Shown here: positions 1 to 8,806 of the stretch, one piece after another | Layout: the number at the start of each line of letters is the position of its first letter | Numbering within the stretch: position 1 is the stretch's first letter | Assembly: GCA_018242625.1 (NCBI GenBank) | Contig: JAFEBO010000003.1 | Span: forward strand, 1 to 64,000 | Origin: Planctomycetota bacterium | GTDB lineage: Bacteria; Planctomycetota; Phycisphaerae; Phycisphaerales; UBA1924 | Length of the DNA: 64,000 bases | Reading direction: 5' to 3' | Program-made: the position numbers and the translations under genes | Notes under the pieces: model-generated | The model's database searches: none | The model's input: only the letters and a program-made list of their open reading frames with translations | What the model was told of the DNA's origin: nothing

Positions 1-246
1 CTCGACCAGGTCAACCCCGGCTCCGTCATCCTCTCCGGCGAAATGATGCTCCGCTACATGGGCAGCGGCGGCGACAAAGTCTGGGCCGACGCCGCCGACC
101 TCATCATCAAAGGCATGGACGGCGCGATCTCGGCAAAGACGGTAACCTACGACTTCGAACGCCTCATGAAGGCCGAAGGCGACACCAGCGTCAAGAAGGT
201 CAAGTGCTCGGAGTTCGGAGATGCGGTGATCAAGCACATGGGCTGA
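1..246 (+). CDS. icd: Isocitrate dehydrogenase [NADP], C-terminal end (partial)
   Basis: The reading frame is open from the first base and ends at TGA 244-246, giving the last 81 residues of a longer protein. The stretches [34 protein letters not shown] and [13 protein letters not shown] match the C-terminus of the bacterial NADP-dependent isocitrate dehydrogenase family (E. coli Icd type), which oxidatively decarboxylates isocitrate to 2-oxoglutarate in the TCA cycle. About ten extra residues lie between the YDFERLM and KCSEFGD blocks compared with the E. coli protein as I remember it. The active-site residues lie outside the window, so only family membership can be judged. Confidence 0.9.
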   Translation, partial: LDQVNPGSVILSGEMMLRYMGSGGDKVWADAADLIIKGMDGAISAKTVTYDFERLMKAEGDTSVKKVKCSEFGDAVIKHMG

Positions 247-568
247 GTCACGTCACGCGGCACACGGACACGACATCTCACCCCGGCACGTTCTCGCCAA
301 CACGCGGTACGTCTTCGACGCATCGCGTCGTGGTGTTGCTGCGCCAAAGCACGACTTGGCGGGCATGTCGCACTTCTTCACCCCGGAGGGGTGACCGAAT
401 GGAGCCAGGGGTAAAGCGAGTCCGCGAGCGCAACCCGAAAACCCAGGCCCATAGCCATCCTCCTCCGGTCCTCCGGGGGAGGTGCCGAGTCTCCGACACG
501 GAGCGGGCACACACCCAATGTCCCTTATCGAACTGGGCGTGCCGAACGATCGCTTGCCCGGGGGAGGT
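247..568. other. Intergenic region with a repeat fragment
   Basis: No gene is seen here. A small hairpin with arms CACCCC (379-384) and GGGGTG (388-393) is followed at 413-437 by the words AAGCGAGTCCGCGAGCGC. That word is the reverse complement of part of the composite repeat found at 41.6, 43.8 and 47.8 kb, so this is probably a decayed copy in the opposite orientation. Confidence 0.4.
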
Positions 569-2059
569 TTAATCCTGCAGCGGCACCTTGACCGTCTTGC
601 CTTGGATAATCAACTCCTGCACGTCCGCAAGTTCCGCTTGCAGGCCCTTCAGTTCCCGGTCCAGTTGCCAGATTCCGAGCGCCGCATTCCTAGTCCGGTG
701 GTACTCCACAAACTTGGAGAGCCCCGGCGGCTTTGGCGCCGCTGATGCTGGCGAGTGATAGAGCGCCGCAATGCGCAGTTGAACATCCTCGGGGAATCTG
801 GGGATCGGTAAGTACTCGAAGTACTCGGGCGACATGTGGCCGCCTGATCCGCCGACTCCAACCCAATCGATTACACCCTGTTCTCTCAGGAACGCAAAGT
901 AGCAGCGCAGCCAAATGACCTGTTCGATCGTCGCCCCCGGCCAGTACAAGGCCGTGGCGTGGAAGTTGGTCGTCGTCCGACCTGGGGCGTCGATCAACAC
1001 AATCGAGCGGCCCTTCCCGAAGCCCTCGCAACCGAGAATCAGATCACCCCGCGAGACTGTCATCAGCTTGCGGCGGTTGCCAAGCCACTCGCGTCGCACG
1101 AATGTGCCGTACTCGCTCACGTTCACGGCCCGAATGAGCTCGTACCAGCCCGCTTTGTATGTCTCCGCGTAAAGGCTCCGGCCAATCACCGATACGGCCA
1201 GATTCGGCCCTCGCCGCGAACGGACGCCCATTGCCGCGAGCGTGGTTGGTCCGTGCCGGTATGAGTCCACCCGGTGCTTGAACGCTCGGAAACCGCGGCA
1301 GTACAGGCCGGTGTCGAATCGCAGCGCTCCCGCGACCTCGTTCCGGCTGGGATGGGAGTAGACGAAACCGCTTCCGGCGTTTGCGTCAGCTAGTTCTATA
1401 TCGATCGCTTGGAGAATCGCGTTGTTGCGATCCCGGATCGCCCGCTCCTTCTCCACGATCGCCTCCATAAGCGCCGATACGTAGTCCTCTACCCTCGCCG
1501 AGTCGGGCTGATTGGGGAACGGTATCTTGCAGTCGAGCCAGAGCGTGTTCGCGTGCGCGATCGTGGCGCCTCGCGGGACCATCGAATAGAGTTCCTCACG
1601 AAACAGTTGATGTTTGAGAAACGCGAAGAGATAGAAACGGTCGATCTTTGGGCGCAGTCGGACTACGCCCCCGCTGATTGCGTAGTTCTTCCATCGCTCT
1701 CCGTCCACCATCGCACACTCGCCGATGTTCGAGTCTTTCGAGAGAAGGATGTCGCCGTCGCTGAGGTTGGGCGATTCAAACGCTCGCGGGTTCAACGCGG
1801 TGATGGCATCGCCCTTCGGGTAGATGAGCGTCGAGTGATCCTGCAAGGCCTTCGTGCGGATGAGGTAGTGGGTCGAGGATGGCAGGTAGTAGAAGGAGCC
1901 GGGATCAGAACCCTTGTCCCAGCCGTCCAGAAGCGACCCAACAGTCTTCGTCTTCGTCGACGGAATCTCGACACGCCGGTACATGGAGGGGGACCACGAG
2001 AGGCCCCGGGCCACTAGGTCGACACTGGTGATGGTCCGTGGGACGCGTAGGTACTGCAT
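569..2059 (-). CDS. Specificity (S) subunit of a type I-like / BcgI-like restriction-modification system
   Basis: A 496-residue protein whose first codon lies three bases after the stop of the upstream methylase gene, so the two are almost certainly co-transcribed. It has the layout of HsdS-type target-recognition proteins. The N-terminal half contains SDGDILLSKDSNIGE and GGVVRLRPK followed by a helical segment (VEDYVSALMEAIVEKERAIRDR, about 190-211). The C-terminal half repeats the pattern with SRGDLILGCEGFGKGR and ends in a helix (LDRELKGLQAELADVQELI). S subunits bind the asymmetric DNA target and hold the methylase on it. No separate hsdR gene lies on either side; the methylase partner itself appears to carry the nuclease. 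Confidence 0.8.
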   Translation of the reverse strand: MQYLRVPRTITSVDLVARGLSWSPSMYRRVEIPSTKTKTVGSLLDGWDKGSDPGSFYYLPSSTHYLIRTKALQDHSTLIYPKGDAITALNPRAFESPNLSDGDILLSKDSNIGECAMVDGERWKNYAISGGVVRLRPKIDRFYLFAFLKHQLFREELYSMVPRGATIAHANTLWLDCKIPFPNQPDSARVEDYVSALMEAIVEKERAIRDRNNAILQAIDIELADANAGSGFVYSHPSRNEVAGALRFDTGLYCRGFRAFKHRVDSYRHGPTTLAAMGVRSRRGPNLAVSVIGRSLYAETYKAGWYELIRAVNVSEYGTFVRREWLGNRRKLMTVSRGDLILGCEGFGKGRSIVLIDAPGRTTTNFHATALYWPGATIEQVIWLRCYFAFLREQGVIDWVGVGGSGGHMSPEYFEYLPIPRFPEDVQLRIAALYHSPASAAPKPPGLSKFVEYHRTRNAALGIWQLDRELKGLQAELADVQELIIQGKTVKVPLQD

Positions 2060-2062
2060 GAT

Positions 2063-4363
2063 TCAACCCTCCTGAAGAAAGAGCTTCTGGAGGACTTCTT
2101 CCTGCCCGAGCGCCCATTGCCGAAACTCCGCGAGCGTTTCCGAGAATTCCTCATCGAGAACCGGATTGCCCGCCTGATCGACTTCAATCTCGAACGTCTG
2201 CTCGTTGATCTTGAACGTCGGGTTGAAGAAGACGTTCCGCTTGCTCGTGCGCTTCTCGTAGCCCACGCGGTGAATGTCCCGGACAAAGATGCTGTACCCG
2301 TCCGCGTTGAGCTTCTTGAGCGCGGCAGGCTTGGGCTTGTACGCGATGAGTATGGACGTGTTTACGCCGGTTTCGGCGAACACGTTGGACGGGAGGTCAA
2401 AGAACGCGACCATCCGCATGTGCTCCATGAGCCATTGCCGCACCTTCACCCATTTGTTGATGGATGCGATCGAGTTGGAGAGCACGATGCCGAGCCGCCC
2501 GTTGTCCTTCAGGCTTCGATAGGCGTTCTCCAGGAAGATGATGCCCAAGTCCAGCGCATCGCTGCCATTGCTTTTCGCCTTGCCCTTCTTACCGCGCGTG
2601 TGCTTTGCTGAAGCCGCGTCCTCGTCGTCCACCACCTGGCGCGTGAGGTGCCATGTTTCGTACATCTCGATAACATCTCGGTCGGCCTGCGACTTCACGC
2701 GATACGCGCGGTCCTCGCCGAAGGGCGGATTGGTCAACACCACATCGAACTTGAGAAGTTCCGTGCCGTCCGGCCACTCGTCCCAATCGCCTTTGGCGTG
2801 TGACGCGGGGATGAGATCGACGAGTTTGGGCGGATCGGCCTTCTCGATCTTGCTGAGAATGGAGCCCTTGTCCGACTTGTCGAACAACTTGGCTTCCCCG
2901 TCTCCGTTCAGGAGCATGTTCAGCGTCGCCAGCGTGACCATGTTTTCGTCAAGGTCCACGCCGTAGATATTCGCATCGTCAAGCCGCCAACTCGGGTTCT
3001 TCCCGGCGGCATTCACGAACGCAAGCGAGAGGAAGTCACCGATGCCGCAGCACGGGTCAAGGACGGTGTCGCCGTCGCGGGGGTTGACCATCTTCACGAT
3101 AAAGTCGATGACCGGCAGCGGGGTCAGGAACTGCGCCGCTTCATCCCGCTTGAACGAGTTGGCGAAGTTGTAGAAGACAAGTTGGTACAGGTCGCTCTTC
3201 GCGGAACGAACGAACGAGTAGTCTTGGAACGCGCGGCAAATCGCCACGACAGAACGAACGTGATTCTGGTTCTTCCAGTCGATATCCTGATTCTTCAGGA
3301 TTTTGCGGTACTGCGTGGACGCCTCGGCTCGAATGGATTGCATGCGGGCGATGAAGGCCTGAATGGGCTTCTCGGCCAGGCCGTGAAAGTGCGCCTCGTT
3401 GTCGGCAGCGTAGAACTCCAGGTGCTTTTGCGGCGAGCCTTCGTTGCGCTTCTCGTCGAAGATCTTGAGCGCCAAGGTCTGGATAAGGATGGCGTAGCCG
3501 CGCTGATTCACCAAGCCCGCCTTGTCGAGCGCGCGAAGCACATCGGAGAACGCGGTCTGAATTTGGACCGAGGCAATCGAAGTGATCACGTCAAGATCGG
3601 CGATGCATCTCGTTGAGCGATCGAGCGTCGAGGGCCGATTGATTCGGCGCTTGAGTTCATCGAGACTCGGCATGTAGGCGTACGCGTCCGGCAGGTGAAG
3701 TGACAAGTCGCCGACTTTGCTCGCCTCGCCCTTTTGGTTCTTTGACTCGTCGTACCGAAGGGCGGTGCCATTCTTTCGCTGGAAGAGGTACAGGCGTTCG
3801 GTGTCGTAATAAATGCCCAAAACGTAAGCGTCTGCGGGCTCCTTCTCCCGCATCGCCGCCTTAACTTGGCCGGTGAAGACCTTTTCGATTTCCTTGTCGC
3901 CCTTCTTGAACTCAGCCACCGCCACAAGGTGCTCGTTGAGCCATTCAAGGTCAGCGGATTTTTTGGTGGACCAGTACTCGTTGTAGTGGTGCACCCACGC
4001 CGGGTCGTCGAAGATCGCCGCATCGAGCTTCAGCGCGGCGGAACCCTTGTTGCCCTTGGGGAAGTGAACCTCGACGCCTATGTAGTCCTTCGGGTAAAGT
4101 CCGCTCTGCACGATGGCGTTGATGAACTGCCACTTGTAGAATTCTTCATTCGGCTGGCCCGCCGTATTCCGGATCGCGATGGCGGCATGTGCCTTGCCGC
4201 GTACCGGCACAATGCAATCAGCGTGCGTGGCGTTTACGTGCTTGACGTCAAACTGGGCTTTTGCCGCAGCGAACGAGATTCCCGAAGGGGGTTTGGGTGC
4301 CGACATCGAGGGTTTCTCGGCGGGTTGGTTTTGCTTTGCCGGCTTCGACTTCGCACTGCTCAT
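2063..4363 (-). CDS. N6-adenine DNA methylase (HsdM-like) with an N-terminal nuclease-like domain
   Basis: The 766-residue protein starts at MSSAKSKPAKQ. An upstream in-frame ATG at 4798 is rejected because it would read antisense through the DUF1877 gene. The methylase core is clear: AdoMet motif I DPCCGIGDF at about 436 and catalytic NPPFG at about 545, as in gamma-class HsdM enzymes, followed by the YRSLKDNGRLGIVLSNSI region. Residues 1-250 are not a normal HsdM N-terminus. They contain E (GVEVHF), D114 (LDAAIF) and E151-x-K153 (VAEFKK), the spacing of a PD-(D/E)xK nuclease as in the N-terminus of HsdR. A fused nuclease-methylase beside a separate S subunit is the BcgI-type (type IIB/IIG) arrangement and would explain the missing hsdR. 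The methylase call is firm; the nuclease call is inferred from motifs. Confidence 0.85.
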   Translation of the reverse strand: MSSAKSKPAKQNQPAEKPSMSAPKPPSGISFAAAKAQFDVKHVNATHADCIVPVRGKAHAAIAIRNTAGQPNEEFYKWQFINAIVQSGLYPKDYIGVEVHFPKGNKGSAALKLDAAIFDDPAWVHHYNEYWSTKKSADLEWLNEHLVAVAEFKKGDKEIEKVFTGQVKAAMREKEPADAYVLGIYYDTERLYLFQRKNGTALRYDESKNQKGEASKVGDLSLHLPDAYAYMPSLDELKRRINRPSTLDRSTRCIADLDVITSIASVQIQTAFSDVLRALDKAGLVNQRGYAILIQTLALKIFDEKRNEGSPQKHLEFYAADNEAHFHGLAEKPIQAFIARMQSIRAEASTQYRKILKNQDIDWKNQNHVRSVVAICRAFQDYSFVRSAKSDLYQLVFYNFANSFKRDEAAQFLTPLPVIDFIVKMVNPRDGDTVLDPCCGIGDFLSLAFVNAAGKNPSWRLDDANIYGVDLDENMVTLATLNMLLNGDGEAKLFDKSDKGSILSKIEKADPPKLVDLIPASHAKGDWDEWPDGTELLKFDVVLTNPPFGEDRAYRVKSQADRDVIEMYETWHLTRQVVDDEDAASAKHTRGKKGKAKSNGSDALDLGIIFLENAYRSLKDNGRLGIVLSNSIASINKWVKVRQWLMEHMRMVAFFDLPSNVFAETGVNTSILIAYKPKPAALKKLNADGYSIFVRDIHRVGYEKRTSKRNVFFNPTFKINEQTFEIEVDQAGNPVLDEEFSETLAEFRQWALGQEEVLQKLFLQEG

Positions 4364-4573
4364 AAGGCGATAGCGTAACGCTTCCGAACCCAAGCCGCAG
4401 CGACGTGGCACCGACCCCGTCCCACCAACCTCGGCCCGGCGAGGTTGGTGCCTCTCCCGCGCACACCCCCGCCGGCAGGTGGCCCGATCACGCCGTGATG
4501 TGGCGGATGGCCCGACTAGACTGCAATCTGCGTGCTCGTTCGCGTTTCCGACGGGATAGGGAAAGGGGTATCG

Positions 4574-5071
4574 ATGAGCTGCCGCGGAATGCACTTCGCT
4601 CTGGAAGACAAGGACGTCCAGATCCTTCGGGAGACGGAAGACGAAGAAGCTCGTATCGAGCACGTCACCGACGTGATCGAAGAAGACCTCTTCGGCGGCG
4701 ACTGGGCAGCAGAGACCGACAAAGCCTGGGACGCCATCCACCGATGCTTCGCGAACGGCACGCTCGCGCTCGATGGCGGCGAGTATCCACTCAATCACGT
4801 GATCATGGGCGGCGAACAGCTCGTCACCAGCGGCGACTACTACATCTCACTAAAGACGCCCGATCAAGTCCGAGACATCGCCAAAGCCCTTGGGGACATC
4901 ACCCGGGACAATCTCCGCGCTCGATATCGCGCCATCGATCCAACCGACTACGGCATGGACCTTTCGGACGATGACGAAGAGTACACGTGCGACTGGTTCG
5001 AAGGCCTCGTGGACTTCTATCGCCGCGCCGCAGAAGCCGGCCGCTGGGTCATCTTTACGGTCGACCAGTAG
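4574..5071 (+). CDS. DUF1877 family protein (YfbM-like)
   Basis: A 165-residue soluble protein. The ATG at 4574 is chosen because a purine-rich GGGAAAGGGG sits just upstream; an in-frame ATG at 4532 would add 14 unlikely residues. Features of the DUF1877 family are seen: the start MSCRGMHFAL, the conserved DKAWDAIHRCF and GGEYPLNHVIMGG blocks near the middle, and the C-terminal YDGMDL-like and DWFEGLVDFYRRAAEAG segment. The family is widespread and of unknown biochemical role. It stands alone, divergent from the methylase gene, with a TAGACT word at 4514-4519 as a possible -10 element. Confidence 0.8.
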   Translation: MSCRGMHFALEDKDVQILRETEDEEARIEHVTDVIEEDLFGGDWAAETDKAWDAIHRCFANGTLALDGGEYPLNHVIMGGEQLVTSGDYYISLKTPDQVRDIAKALGDITRDNLRARYRAIDPTDYGMDLSDDDEEYTCDWFEGLVDFYRRAAEAGRWVIFTVDQ

Positions 5072-5125
5072 CCACGAACCCAGCGGCCAACGGACGGCAG
5101 GTGCCCCAACCACGCCGTGATGTGC

Positions 5126-5159
5126 CACGATTATCCGCTGCTCGGAGCGGATGATCGTG
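5126..5159. repeat. Hairpin repeat, copy 1
   Basis: Arms CACGATTATCCGCT and AGCGGATGATCGTG pair over 14 positions with one mismatch around a six-base loop. The surrounding 5093-5165 text (GGCAGGTGCCCCAACCACGCC...) recurs at 5742-5813, and a shorter version without the hairpin occurs at 4473-4510. Confidence 0.6.
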
Positions 5160-5291
5160 CTCGGCCGCGGTTCCGCAACCGATCTCACCATGCGCTCGCA
5201 CCCGCGACCAGGATCCCGGCTCCCGCCTCATCCACACTCGCGGGCCAGGGCGGCTGCGTGTCCAGCGCGCTGCGCGACTTAAATCTACATC

Positions 5292-5681
5292 ATGCGACCG
5301 CGAGATATCTTCTCCGATTCCCGAATGCCGCGGTCGCGTGCAGGCTATTTGGCGATGCAGGCCACCATCCTTCTTGCCAGTTCCGTGCTTGTGATCATCG
5401 CCGTCTCCAGCAAGCCAAATGACCCCACGCGAACCCGATGCTGGGTCGTGATTGCCATCGCGACCGCGGTCTTCGTGCACAACTGGTGGTCATTCCGTCG
5501 CATGCATCGCCCCACAAGCGACGAACTTGGAATGCGCTGGCGACGATGCGATCGCTGCGGATACACGCGAGAAGGCCTCAGCTACAGCAGCACTTGCCCG
5601 GAGTGCGGCCACGAAACCGTCCCACCTACCGCGCCACCGATCCCGCTCGAACCCCACGCACAATCGAACTCAAAGGAGTGA
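5292..5681 (+). CDS. Small membrane protein with C-terminal zinc ribbon
   Basis: A 129-residue protein of no assigned function. Two hydrophobic segments are seen (MQATILLASSVLVIIAV, about 22-38, and CWVVIAIATAVFVHNWW, about 50-66), which would make a membrane hairpin. The C-terminal tail carries CDRCGYTREGL and STCPECG, a four-cysteine zinc ribbon common in Phycisphaerae membrane proteins and also present in the genes at 5779, 15500, 42090 and 55729. No good ribosome binding site precedes the ATG at 5292, and ATG 5325 is an alternative start. It is flanked on both sides by copies of the same hairpin repeat. Confidence 0.6.
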   Translation: MRPRDIFSDSRMPRSRAGYLAMQATILLASSVLVIIAVSSKPNDPTRTRCWVVIAIATAVFVHNWWSFRRMHRPTSDELGMRWRRCDRCGYTREGLSYSSTCPECGHETVPPTAPPIPLEPHAQSNSKE

Positions 5682-5773
5682 TCGCAGTAGGGGGCGGCGT
5701 GGTACCACCCTTATGCCCCCAACCTCGGCTCGGCGAGCTTGATGGCAGCTGGCCCGACCACGCCGCGCCGTCC

Positions 5774-5807
5774 CACGATCATCCGCTGCTGGGAGCGGAT
5801 GATCGTG
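5774..5807. repeat. Hairpin repeat, copy 2
   Basis: Arms CACGATCATCCGCT and AGCGGATGATCGTG are perfectly complementary over 14 bases around GCTGGG. It overlaps the last codons of the minus-strand gene ending at 5779 and lies between two convergent genes. It could stop transcription, but no T-run follows, so repeat is the safer name. Confidence 0.6.
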
Positions 5808-6252
5808 CTCGGACACCACTCTGCGTTCGATCCGAACCGCACTCCGGGCACGTTGCATCATCTCTGAGCCCGTCGAGGCTGTAGCCGCAGTTCGCGCATC
5901 CCGCCTTCGGCAAACGGGTGCCCCACCACAGCGCCGCCGCGAGGAGACCGAGCGCCGCGATAAACATCCACAACGGGATTCCATACCGGTTGGTCCAATC
6001 GGGGTAGTTCGGAAACCACCAGAAGAACTCCACCGGCCTGTCAAACCTGTGCCCACCAAGCGGCGATTTGTGCAGCCGCAGCGGCTGATCGGGCGGAAAC
6101 GTGAATGTCACAATTCCCTGCCCCAACCAAAGGTGCTCGTGGCGTGGCCCACGGACATACCACGCAAACCAGATGCTGAGCACATCAGCGACGAGCACGA
6201 TCGCTCCGAGGACAATCGTCCCCCACATCGCTCGCCGTAGCCAACACTTCAT
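5779..6252 (-). CDS. Membrane protein with C-terminal zinc ribbon
   Basis: A 157-residue protein read from MKCWLRRAMWG. An upstream in-frame ATG at 6351 is less likely because the first hydrophobic segment begins right after 6252. Two membrane segments are seen (TIVLGAIVLVADVLSIWFAW near the N-terminus and PLWMFIAALGLLAAALWWG in the middle), with a roughly 65-residue, Trp- and Pro-rich external loop between them. The cytoplasmic tail has CANCGYSLDGLRDDATCPECG. No enzymatic motif is visible. The architecture, a loop between two helices plus a zinc ribbon, is shared with the gene at 42090. Confidence 0.6.
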   Translation of the reverse strand: MKCWLRRAMWGTIVLGAIVLVADVLSIWFAWYVRGPRHEHLWLGQGIVTFTFPPDQPLRLHKSPLGGHRFDRPVEFFWWFPNYPDWTNRYGIPLWMFIAALGLLAAALWWGTRLPKAGCANCGYSLDGLRDDATCPECGSDRTQSGVRARSSAPSSG

Positions 6253-6376
6253 CAATCGAGCATACCGCCCAATCGGGAAAACCACCCCGAATGCCACGAC
6301 CCGAGTCTGCTCCGCCGAGGTGCGAAAGCGATTTCCAACACTCCCGCTCACCTCTCCACCTCCCCCCCTTTTCCCT

Positions 6377-6404
6377 TTGTAAATCCGCCTCCTTCCATTA
6401 CCCT
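6377..6404 (+). promoter_or_regulatory. Possible promoter placed for a leaderless transcript
   Basis: TTGTAA (6377-6382) and TACCCT (6399-6404) are 16 bases apart, and the -10 box ends six bases before the ATG at 6411. That would start the transcript at or near the start codon. No ribosome binding site is present, which fits. The call rests on one pair of hexamers. Confidence 0.3.
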
Positions 6405-6410
6405 TTCCCC

Positions 6411-7583
6411 ATGCTCCGCCTCATTCCCCTCCTCCTCGCCGCCGCGGCAAACGCCGCCCCCATCACCATCTCCGAAACGGAGTTCGCCCCCGGTTCCTTC
6501 TATGTGATCCACCTCACCGGTGGTCTCGGCGGCGCCGCCTCATTCGGCCAGATCGACAGCGGCAACCCGGCCCCCGCCGCCATCATCGATCTGCAGGTCA
6601 ACCCCGGCATCCCCGCCAACGGCGTCGGCTCCTGGTCCTGGCTCATCTGCCTCTCCACCCAGCGCATCATCGATCCCGCCACGGACGGCGCGATCGGCAT
6701 CATCGACGGTTCGCTCGACAGCGCCTGGATCAATGGCTCCTTCGGCCCCACCGTGCAGAGCAACGGTCTCGCCATCCGCCAGGGCGGCAGGCTCTATTAC
6801 GCGCCTCTCCCCCTCACCTCCACCGGCGACTGGGCCACCCAAAGCACCGCCGGCGTCACCGCCGACACGTTCCAGGAAATCATCAACGAGGGCGCCCAGT
6901 TCCTCGATCCCGATTCGCACCCCGACTTCTCCATGGACGGCCTCCCCATCGAACTCGGCTTCTGCCGCGGCAACTCCAACGGTGGCGGCGCATACCCCGG
7001 ATACACCAACGCCGTCGGTGCCGACAACTTCCTCGTCACCGTCTACCCCTGCATCGGCATCACCGCCCAACCAACGCCCCAGAGCGCCTGCACCACGGGC
7101 AGCGCCCTGTTCACCGCGGCAGCGTCCTCCAGCGCCGGCGAAGTCACCTACCAGTGGCAGGTGAGCAATCCTTCTATCTACGGAGGCTGGGCCAATCTCT
7201 CCGACGGCGCCATCTTCGTCAGCGGCCTCAACGTCGGCTCGTTCTCCGGCTCCAGCTCTTCCGAAGGAACGTGGCACGGCGACTATCTGACCAACCGCGT
7301 TCCCGGCCCGTGGAACCCAATCTTCCGCTGCATCGCCACCGCCTCCTGCGGCAGCATGGCGACCGAGTCCGTCGAAATCCGCCTCTGCTACGCCGACCTC
7401 AACTGCGACACGCTGGTAGACGATTCCGACTTCGTCCTTTTCGTCTCGGCCTACAACGCGCTCCTGTGCGAAGACCCCAGCGTCCCAGCGCCCTGCGCGC
7501 CCGATCTCAACGGCGACGGCCTCGTCGACGACGCCGATTTCGTCATCTTCGTCGCGGCGTACAACGAGCTTCTCTGCCCATGA
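6411..7583 (+). CDS. Exported protein with C-terminal dockerin-like module
   Basis: A 390-residue protein with signal peptide MLRLIPLLLAAAANAAP; the upstream in-frame ATG at 6291 would bury it. The body is a beta-rich domain of unknown role (APGSFYVIHLTGG, QSNGLAIRQGGRLYY). An immunoglobulin-like stretch follows (VTYQWQVSNPSIYGGWANL). The last 65 residues hold two dockerin-type calcium-loop repeats, DLNCDTLVDDSDF and DLNGDGLVDDADF, and the chain ends in LLCP. This is the cysteine-containing dockerin type found in Phycisphaerae (I believe databases call it GC-type). It presumably anchors the protein to another extracellular component. It is the first of four consecutive genes of the same kind. 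Confidence 0.8.
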   Translation: MLRLIPLLLAAAANAAPITISETEFAPGSFYVIHLTGGLGGAASFGQIDSGNPAPAAIIDLQVNPGIPANGVGSWSWLICLSTQRIIDPATDGAIGIIDGSLDSAWINGSFGPTVQSNGLAIRQGGRLYYAPLPLTSTGDWATQSTAGVTADTFQEIINEGAQFLDPDSHPDFSMDGLPIELGFCRGNSNGGGAYPGYTNAVGADNFLVTVYPCIGITAQPTPQSACTTGSALFTAAASSSAGEVTYQWQVSNPSIYGGWANLSDGAIFVSGLNVGSFSGSSSSEGTWHGDYLTNRVPGPWNPIFRCIATASCGSMATESVEIRLCYADLNCDTLVDDSDFVLFVSAYNALLCEDPSVPAPCAPDLNGDGLVDDADFVIFVAAYNELLCP

Positions 7584-7666
7584 AATCTGGTCGCGGGTTT
7601 GCGGTTTTGCGCTTGGTATTTCCGCGCCGATCCCAGACAATACAACCGACAACAGGAGCGGCCACG

Positions 7667-8491
7667 ATGAAGCAACTGCTTACAAGTCTTCTCATTGCAC
7701 CCGCCGCTCTCGGCGCAACGGTGGTGTACGACCCTTCGCTCGGCACGCTGCCCGATGCTCAGGGCTTCGCACGGATACAGGACCCGGCGCAAGCGAATCC
7801 CACCGTTTCCGATGGCTTGCTGCATCAGGGATTGACGGTCTTCAACGGCATCCAGGGCTGGCACCAGCCCGCCCCGTCCATCGACTTCACCGGTTCCACT
7901 CCCTTCGAACTTCGGGCTCGCTTGCGCGTGCTGGAGTCAACCTTTACGGCCGATATCGGCGACCAGACGCACCGATACGGCTACTACTTCTGGATAGGCG
8001 ATAAGAACGGCCGCCGGATCGCGTTCGGGCTTGCGACCCAGCAGGTTGCTTTCGACACCCAGCCTTCGCTCGGCGCCGGCAATCCGCCGCCGGTGTCGAT
8101 GGATACATCGACGATGCGCACCTACCGCGTCGTCGCGAGCGCCGGCCGCGCCCGGCTCTTCGTGGACGGCGTGCTCACCATCGACACCCCGCTCGGACCC
8201 GCGGGGATCGATCCCGCGGACGTCTTTTTCGGCGACGCGAGTTACGCGGGCGCCAGCAACACCGAACTGGAATTCCTCAGCTACGGCCAGACCTGCCCGA
8301 GCGACCTCAACGGCGACGGTTTCGTCGACGACGCCGACTTCTCCATTTTCGTCATCGCCTACAACATGCTCGACTGCGCCGACCCTTCCATGCCCGCCAA
8401 CTGCCCCTCCGACTTCAACCACGACGGCCTCGTCGACGACGCTGATTTCGTCATCTTCATTACGGCGTACAACGAGCTTCTCTGCCCGTGA
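7667..8491 (+). CDS. Exported LamG/concanavalin-like protein with dockerin-like module
   Basis: A 274-residue protein starting at MKQLLTSLLIAPAALGA, a signal peptide; AGGAG lies seven bases upstream. The body resembles jelly-roll carbohydrate-binding domains (PFELRARLRVL, RYGYYFWIGDKNGRRIAFGL, YRVVASAGRARLFVDGVL), with the ligand unknown. Residues from about 208 carry two dockerin-like repeats, DLNGDGFVDDADF and DFNHDGLVDDADF, joined by a Cys-rich link (DCADPSMPANCPS), ending LLCP. The DNA of the dockerin, 8327-8428, is almost the same as in the next two genes. Confidence 0.8.
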   Translation: MKQLLTSLLIAPAALGATVVYDPSLGTLPDAQGFARIQDPAQANPTVSDGLLHQGLTVFNGIQGWHQPAPSIDFTGSTPFELRARLRVLESTFTADIGDQTHRYGYYFWIGDKNGRRIAFGLATQQVAFDTQPSLGAGNPPPVSMDTSTMRTYRVVASAGRARLFVDGVLTIDTPLGPAGIDPADVFFGDASYAGASNTELEFLSYGQTCPSDLNGDGFVDDADFSIFVIAYNMLDCADPSMPANCPSDFNHDGLVDDADFVIFITAYNELLCP

Positions 8492-8806
8492 AAACACGCC
8501 CCAAACCTCGTTCCACCTGAAACAACGCCGGCACCGGAAAGCCAGAGCCGAGATTTCTCCACCCAGGCCCGACCCGCGCATCGCCGCACGGCAATTCCGA
8601 CCCGCGCCGGAATCCGTTCGCGGCCCGCGCACAGTCTTCTCGGTCTGTGTTCGTACGAATGAACTCCTCGAAACACATTTCTCTTTGATTCCGCGCGCTT
8701 TGTGCCCTCGCACCGCGCCCGCGATCTAGCATCTTCCGGGGCATTCGCCCCGCGGCGCTGGATGCCCGCTCAATTCTCCACTTGCGCCGCGGCAAGGAGA
8801 AAAATC
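8492..8806. other. Intergenic region without recognisable content
   Basis: The 315 bases between two dockerin genes hold no convincing gene, terminator or repeat. AAGGAGA at 8793-8799 is the ribosome binding site of the next gene. Confidence 0.5.

Noticed and set aside
4364-4798. N-terminal extension of the methylase
   Set aside because: It would overlap the DUF1877 gene antisense, and lacks family resemblance.
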